Both the position numbers and the translations under genes were made by a program. From Bog-752 sp963799395 (GTDB lineage: Bacteria; Actinomycetota; Thermoleophilia; UBA2241): a DNA stretch of 17,862 nt. Within the stretch, counting starts at the first letter, position 1, and every line of letters begins with the position of its first letter. Positions 14,548 through 17,862 of the stretch are shown in pieces. The stretch lies in NCBI GenBank assembly GCA_963799395.1, contig CAWCWZ010000047.1, positions 1-17,862 on the forward strand, read 5' to 3'. The notes below the pieces were generated by a model that saw nothing but the letters and a program-made list of their open reading frames with translations, was not told the DNA's origin and did no database searches.

Positions 14548-14568
14548 TCAGTAGTTAGCAACTACTGA
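14548..14568. promoter_or_regulatory. Palindromic operator, probable TetR binding site
   Basis: A perfect 9-bp inverted repeat, TCAGTAGTT and AACTACTGA, around a 3-base centre (AGC). It lies between the -35/-10 region and the ribosome site of the exporter gene, whose downstream neighbour encodes a TetR repressor. Length, symmetry and position are typical of TetR operators. It is AT-rich in a GC-rich genome, so chance symmetry is unlikely. Confidence 0.82.
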
Positions 14569-14583
14569 AAGGTGGTCCCTGCC

Positions 14584-16224
14584 ATGAATGCAGCCACCAT
14601 GGCCGCCGGCCGGCGCCGGTGGTGGGCGCTCGGGGCGCTCGCCGTCAGCGGCCTCGTGGTCGGTCTCGACCTGACCGTGCTCAACCTCGCGCTGCCCACC
14701 CTGGCGGTTTCGCTGCACGTCACGAACGGCGGCGTGCTCCAGTGGTTCGTCGTCTCCTACAGCCTCGTCTTTGCGGCCATGCTGCTGCCCGCCGGGCTGC
14801 TGGGCGATCGTTACGGGCGCAAGAAGCTCCTCCTCGTCGCCCTCGTGGTGTTCGGGATCGCCTCGCTGGCCTGCGCCTACTCTACGTCGGCGGGACAGCT
14901 GATCGCCGCCCGCGCGTTCCTCGGCCTCGGCGCCGCCTTCATCGTGCCGCTGTCGATCGCGGTGATCCCCGTGCTGTTCTCCGAGGACGAGCGCCAGCGG
15001 GCGATCACCGTCGTGATGGGCATGACCATGGTGGCCTACCCGATCGGGCCGATACTCGGCGGCTGGCTGCTCACCCACTTCTGGTGGGGCTCGGTGTTTC
15101 TCATCAACGTGCCGGTGATCGCCGTGGCACTGGTCGCCGTGGCCCTGCTCATGCCCGAATCGCGCAGCGCCCACCGCGCCCGCATCGACTACGTCGGCGT
15201 GCTCCTGTCGAGCGCGGGTCTGACCGTGCTCAGCTACGGCCTGATCGAGGCGGGGCAGGAAGGCTGGAGCCATGCCGTCGACCTTCTCGCTATGGTCGCC
15301 GGTGCACTGGTGCTGGTCGTCTTCGTGGCCTGGGAACGCATCGTACCCCGGCGCCCGGCCGGACGGCCGCTGGTCGATCTGACGCTGTTTCGCTCCCGGG
15401 GCTTCACCTGGGGCACGATCCTCGCCACCGTGGTCTCGTTTGCCATGTTCGGCCTGCTGTTCACGGTGCCGACGTACTACCAGGCGATCGTCGGCCTCGA
15501 CCCCCTGGGCGCCGGCGTGCGGCTGCTCCCCATGATCGGCGGTCTCGTGGTCGGCGCCGTGCTCGCCGACCGGCTCACCCGCCCGGCCGGCGCCAAGATC
15601 ACCGTGGCCTGGGGGTTCGCGCTGATCGCCGCCGGGCTCTTCATGGGCTCTCTCACCAGAGTGGGCAGCGGCTACGGTTTCTCGGCCGTGTGGGTGACGG
15701 TGGTGGGCGCCGGGCTGGGCTTCGCCCTGCCCGGCGCCATGAACGCCGCCCTGGGGGCGCTCTCGGCCGAGCATAGCGGTGTCGGTTCGGCCGTGATCAT
15801 GGCGCTGCGCCAGGTCGGTGGCACCTTCGGGGTGGCCGTCCTCGGCTCGATCCTGAGCTCCGCCTACCGCTCCGGCCTTCACGCGGCAGTGGTGCCCGCC
15901 GCCCTTGGCGCGGTCGTGCGCGACAGCGTCGCCGAGGGCGTTGCCGTGGCCCACGAGATCGGTTCGGCAGCGCTGTCTGCGATGGTGCGCACCGCCTTCG
16001 TGCACGCGATGGACGTGATGCTCGCGGTGTGCGCCGCGATCGCGGTCGCGGGTATCGTGCTCGCCCTCGTGTTCCTACCGCGCCGCTCGGAGGCGGGCGA
16101 GGCGGCCGAGCCGTCGGCTGCGACACCGCCCGAGCTGTCGGCGACACCGCCCGGTCCCGCGGTCGTTGCGGCGACCGGCGCCAAAGGTGCAGAATCGGTG
16201 CAGCCGGCTGCGGGCGGCAGATAG
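14584..16224 (+). CDS. DHA2-family MFS multidrug exporter (EmrB/QacA-like, 14 TM)
   Basis: 546 residues, a proton-driven drug exporter of the cytoplasmic membrane. ATG 14584 has ribosome site AAAGGTGG (14568-14575) 8 bases upstream, overlapping the operator edge; an alternative GTG at 14572 would sit inside that site. Visible motifs are the TM1 motif LDLTVLNLALP (residues 28-38, Asp29 being the DHA2-type acidic residue), motif A GLLGDRYGRKK (71-81) between TM2 and TM3, and the antiporter motif C region PIGPILGGWLL (153-163). About 14 hydrophobic segments follow, with a basic central loop (RSAHRARIDYVG) before the extra TM pair and an Ala/Pro-rich cytoplasmic tail after about residue 500. Repression by the downstream TetR and induction by an exported compound are inferred from the operator. 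Substrate unknown. Confidence 0.93.
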   Translation: MNAATMAAGRRRWWALGALAVSGLVVGLDLTVLNLALPTLAVSLHVTNGGVLQWFVVSYSLVFAAMLLPAGLLGDRYGRKKLLLVALVVFGIASLACAYSTSAGQLIAARAFLGLGAAFIVPLSIAVIPVLFSEDERQRAITVVMGMTMVAYPIGPILGGWLLTHFWWGSVFLINVPVIAVALVAVALLMPESRSAHRARIDYVGVLLSSAGLTVLSYGLIEAGQEGWSHAVDLLAMVAGALVLVVFVAWERIVPRRPAGRPLVDLTLFRSRGFTWGTILATVVSFAMFGLLFTVPTYYQAIVGLDPLGAGVRLLPMIGGLVVGAVLADRLTRPAGAKITVAWGFALIAAGLFMGSLTRVGSGYGFSAVWVTVVGAGLGFALPGAMNAALGALSAEHSGVGSAVIMALRQVGGTFGVAVLGSILSSAYRSGLHAAVVPAALGAVVRDSVAEGVAVAHEIGSAALSAMVRTAFVHAMDVMLAVCAAIAVAGIVLALVFLPRRSEAGEAAEPSAATPPELSATPPGPAVVAATGAKGAESVQPAAGGR

Positions 16225-16249
16225 GTGGGCGAGACGAAAGGCAAGCGGC

Positions 16250-16852
16250 TTGTCTGGGTTACGTGAGCGCAAGAAGGCCAGGACGCACGAAGCCATCCAG
16301 GAGGCCGCCCTGCGGCTGTTTCGCACGCAGGGCTATGAGGTGACGACCGTCGAGCAGATCGCCGCGGCCGCCGAGGTCTCGCCGAGTACGTTCTTCCGCT
16401 ACTTCCCGACCAAGGAGGACGTCGTCATCCACGACGCCCTCGACCCGCTGCTGTTCGCCGCCTTCGCCGAACAGCCGCCGGAGCTGAGCCCGATCCAGGC
16501 CATGCGTGCGGGCATGGCCGCGGTCTTCGGGGCGCTCACACCCGATCAGCTGGCCCTCGAGCGCGAACGGCAGGACCTCATTCTCGGAGTCCCGGAGCTG
16601 CGCGCCCGCATGCTCGACGACCTTGCCACGACCATCCGCGGATTCACCGAGGCCCTCGCAGCCCGCGTGGGGCGCTCCGCCGACGACGTGTCCGTGCGGG
16701 CCTTCGCCGGTGCGGTGATCGGAGCGGGCATCGCGGTGTGGCTCACCGTCGCCGACGCCGTGCCCGTCGAGGGCTACCACGGCGTGCCCGCCTACATGGA
16801 GCAGTTCGACGCCGCCTTGGTCTGGCTCGACGACTGCGGCTTGCGGCTCTAG
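16250..16852 (+). CDS. TetR-family transcriptional repressor
   Basis: 200 residues. The N-terminal DNA-binding domain is complete: GLRERKKARTHEAIQEAALRLF, then the helix-turn-helix VTTVEQIAAAAEVSPSTFFRYFPTKEDVV (about 31-59). The remaining helices form the ligand-binding and dimer domain, with an ELRARMLDDLATTIRGF stretch and an AGAVIGAGIAVWL helix resembling MftR-like C-terminal domains. The start is taken as TTG 16250: AAAGG (16237-16241) lies 8 bases upstream and the N-terminus then has family length. The longer frame, opening inside the exporter gene, would add 28 residues that look out of frame. The gap to the exporter stop is 25 bases, so the two are co-transcribed. It most likely binds the palindrome at 14548-14568, giving autoregulation. 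Confidence 0.92.
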   Translation: MSGLRERKKARTHEAIQEAALRLFRTQGYEVTTVEQIAAAAEVSPSTFFRYFPTKEDVVIHDALDPLLFAAFAEQPPELSPIQAMRAGMAAVFGALTPDQLALERERQDLILGVPELRARMLDDLATTIRGFTEALAARVGRSADDVSVRAFAGAVIGAGIAVWLTVADAVPVEGYHGVPAYMEQFDAALVWLDDCGLRL

Positions 16853-16863
16853 AAAGCAGACAG

Positions 16864-16901
16864 GGCCCGCGGGCGAGGCCGCAAGGCCTCGCCCGCGGGC
16901 C
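16864..16901. terminator. Perfect 17-bp hairpin with GCAA loop
   Basis: Arms 16864-16880 and 16885-16901 pair perfectly around GCAA, 12 bases after the TetR stop. Sequence beyond it on the minus strand is CTGTCTGCTTTCT, pyrimidine-rich, so it may mainly stop leftward transcription. Confidence 0.75.
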
Positions 16902-16909
16902 TGAGGGCA

Positions 16910-16946
16910 AAGAGAGGGGGCGGCCCGCAGGGCCGCCCCCTCTCTT
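16910..16946. terminator. Perfect 17-bp hairpin with GCA loop, bidirectional terminator
   Basis: Arms 16910-16926 and 16930-16946 pair perfectly around GCA, and CTCTCTTCGTT reads out on the plus strand. The site lies 8 bases after the preceding hairpin and 12 bases before the stop of the convergent minus-strand gene. Both flanking genes end here. Confidence 0.8.
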
Positions 16947-16958
16947 CGTTCGTGCGCG

Positions 16959-17862
16959 TCAGTCGGGTGCCGCCACCGTGATCGTCACGGGCACCGAGCC
17001 GAGGTGGTCGCCGCCTTCGGTCTGGGTCCCGTCAGCGACCGTCGAGAAGTGCAGCGTGCCGGTGATAACGTCGCCGGGCTCGGCGTCGGCCGGCACGTCG
17101 ATCGACACGTGGATGGTGCCGGTGTCGCCGGGGGCGACCACGACCGGGTCGTCGGCCGTACCGGACGCCGTGAACCCGTCGATCGCCGTCGGCGCCACGT
17201 AGTCGACCGTGACCGTGTAGTCGGCGTCGGCCGACGGTAGCGCCGGGTTGCCGTAGCCAAGAATGAGGGTCCACAGGCCGGCCATCGGGTTGGCCACGAC
17301 GACCGCGTTGCCCTGGCTCGTCGAGGCGAGGCTCTCGGCCTTGTCGGTCTGACTCGGGTCGTAGAGACCCAGGTCGACGAGCGTGCTCGGGTCGGAGCTC
17401 GTCCAGGTCGCCCCGGCGGTGACCAGGGCGACGTTCTGCGGCAGGGTGAAGGTGAGGATGGGGGAGATGCCATCGAGCGTGCCAGCGAGCGTGCCGGTCA
17501 AGGGGGCGAGAGCGACGTCGTCGTAGAGAGGCGTCCCGTCGCTCGTCGCCTGGCTTTCGGCGTACGCCGAAAGCGCGGTGGTGCCGCCGTCGGTGACGGT
17601 GAAGTCGGCGCTCGCCGTGCCGCCGGCGGGCGCGGTGGCCGTCCAGCTCGTGGGCGCGACTACGGCCGTGTTGAGGACGACCGAGCCGCTGTAGTGTTCG
17701 GCGAACGACCTGCCGTTGAAGCCGGCCGCCCACACCAGCACCTGCCAGGTGCCGGCCTTGGGCGCGTTCCAGATGACCTGCTCGGAGGTGTGGGTGAGGG
17801 CCTCGTCGGGCACGGTGAACGACGAGTAGTCCGGGTACCAGACGAGATCGCCGCCCTTGGCG
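16959..17862 (-). CDS. C-terminal part of a large secreted protein, probably an S8 (subtilisin-like) protease
   Basis: 300 residues open to the right edge, so the start and any catalytic domain are outside the window. The stop is at 16959-16961. The region is all beta-type extracellular domains. Two units of the pre-peptidase C-terminal style are visible (APKAGTWQVLVWAAGFNG, then NPMAGLWTLILGYGNP to ADYTVTVDYV). A last domain has VVVAPGDTGTIHVSIDVPAD and PGDVITGTLHFSTVADG, ending GSVPVTITVAAPD. That closing pattern (VPADAxPGDxxxGTLxxxT...PVTxTV) is what I associate with the tails of actinobacterial subtilisin-family peptidases, but no Asp-His-Ser catalytic motif can be seen here. A non-enzymatic surface protein is the alternative. 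The frame is intact. Confidence 0.6.
   Translation of the reverse strand, partial: AKGGDLVWYPDYSSFTVPDEALTHTSEQVIWNAPKAGTWQVLVWAAGFNGRSFAEHYSGSVVLNTAVVAPTSWTATAPAGGTASADFTVTDGGTTALSAYAESQATSDGTPLYDDVALAPLTGTLAGTLDGISPILTFTLPQNVALVTAGATWTSSDPSTLVDLGLYDPSQTDKAESLASTSQGNAVVVANPMAGLWTLILGYGNPALPSADADYTVTVDYVAPTAIDGFTASGTADDPVVVAPGDTGTIHVSIDVPADAEPGDVITGTLHFSTVADGTQTEGGDHLGSVPVTITVAAPD

Noticed and set aside
14548..16005. 485-codon minus-strand open frame opposite the exporter
   Set aside because: His/Gln/Glu/Gly-rich antisense translation of a membrane protein; the plus strand has unmistakable MFS motifs.
16166..16249. N-terminal extension of the TetR protein into the exporter gene
   Set aside because: It overlaps the exporter's coding tail, adds basic residues foreign to the family, and has a weaker ribosome site than TTG 16250.
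1..17862. tRNA, rRNA, insertion sequence or phage genes
   Set aside because: No cloverleaf with a CCA-type acceptor, no rRNA-like stretch, and no transposase, integrase or terminal inverted repeats were seen by eye.

Overview
The window is high-GC DNA of actinobacterial character from about base 1235 onward: strong G/C at third codon positions, lipoprotein and signal-peptide genes typical of Actinomycetota, a MacB-type exporter operon, a DHA2-family drug exporter with its own TetR regulator, a universal stress protein and a GAF-GAF-GGDEF protein. Thermoleophilia or a relative is possible, but this is inference only. The first ~1.23 kb differs. Its G+C is much lower (30 of the first 60 bases), and it carries a piece of a TonB-dependent receptor, an outer-membrane protein expected in Acidobacteriota-like Gram-negatives. 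The left end therefore looks like a chimera of at least two foreign fragments joined to the actinobacterial sequence.

Layout, left to right. (1) 2-921: frame-broken remnant of a six-hairpin/toroid-type hypothetical protein. (2) ~876-1234: TonB-dependent receptor fragment. (3) ~1235-5680: ABC export operon made of an ATPase lacking its N-terminus, a short lipoprotein adaptor, a second adaptor with a peptidoglycan-binding domain and an unusual IPT/TIG insert, and a MacB/FtsX permease. The last two junctions are ATGA stop/start overlaps. (4) 5885-7227: secreted protein with a regulatory-type beta-sandwich and an Ig-like tail, broken by about four frameshifts, followed by a strong hairpin. (5) Minus strand 7384-7884 (small lipoprotein) and 8028-9303 (serpin, about four frameshifts). 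(6) 9504-9986: small secreted hypothetical protein. (7) Minus strand 10047-10463: universal stress protein. (8) 10836-12458: secreted seven-repeat YCF48/BNR propeller. (9) 12548-12721: 57-residue zinc ribbon. (10) 12838-14496: diguanylate cyclase. (11) 14518-16852: promoter, palindromic operator, MFS exporter and TetR repressor, a self-contained drug-response unit. (12) Two perfect hairpins. (13) 16959 to the right edge, minus strand: C-terminal part of a large secreted protein, probably a subtilisin-family protease.

Genes right of 9.5 kb read cleanly, while several left of it need one-base corrections, about fifteen in all. I read this as mostly sequence or assembly error rather than gene decay, and it affects how far any novelty on the left side can be trusted. 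The best-supported regulatory finding is the 21-bp operator in front of the MFS-TetR pair. The most unusual protein architecture is the second adaptor, with its TIG domain and hexanucleotide repeat, but it may be an assembly join. No tRNA, rRNA, CRISPR array, insertion sequence or phage gene was seen.
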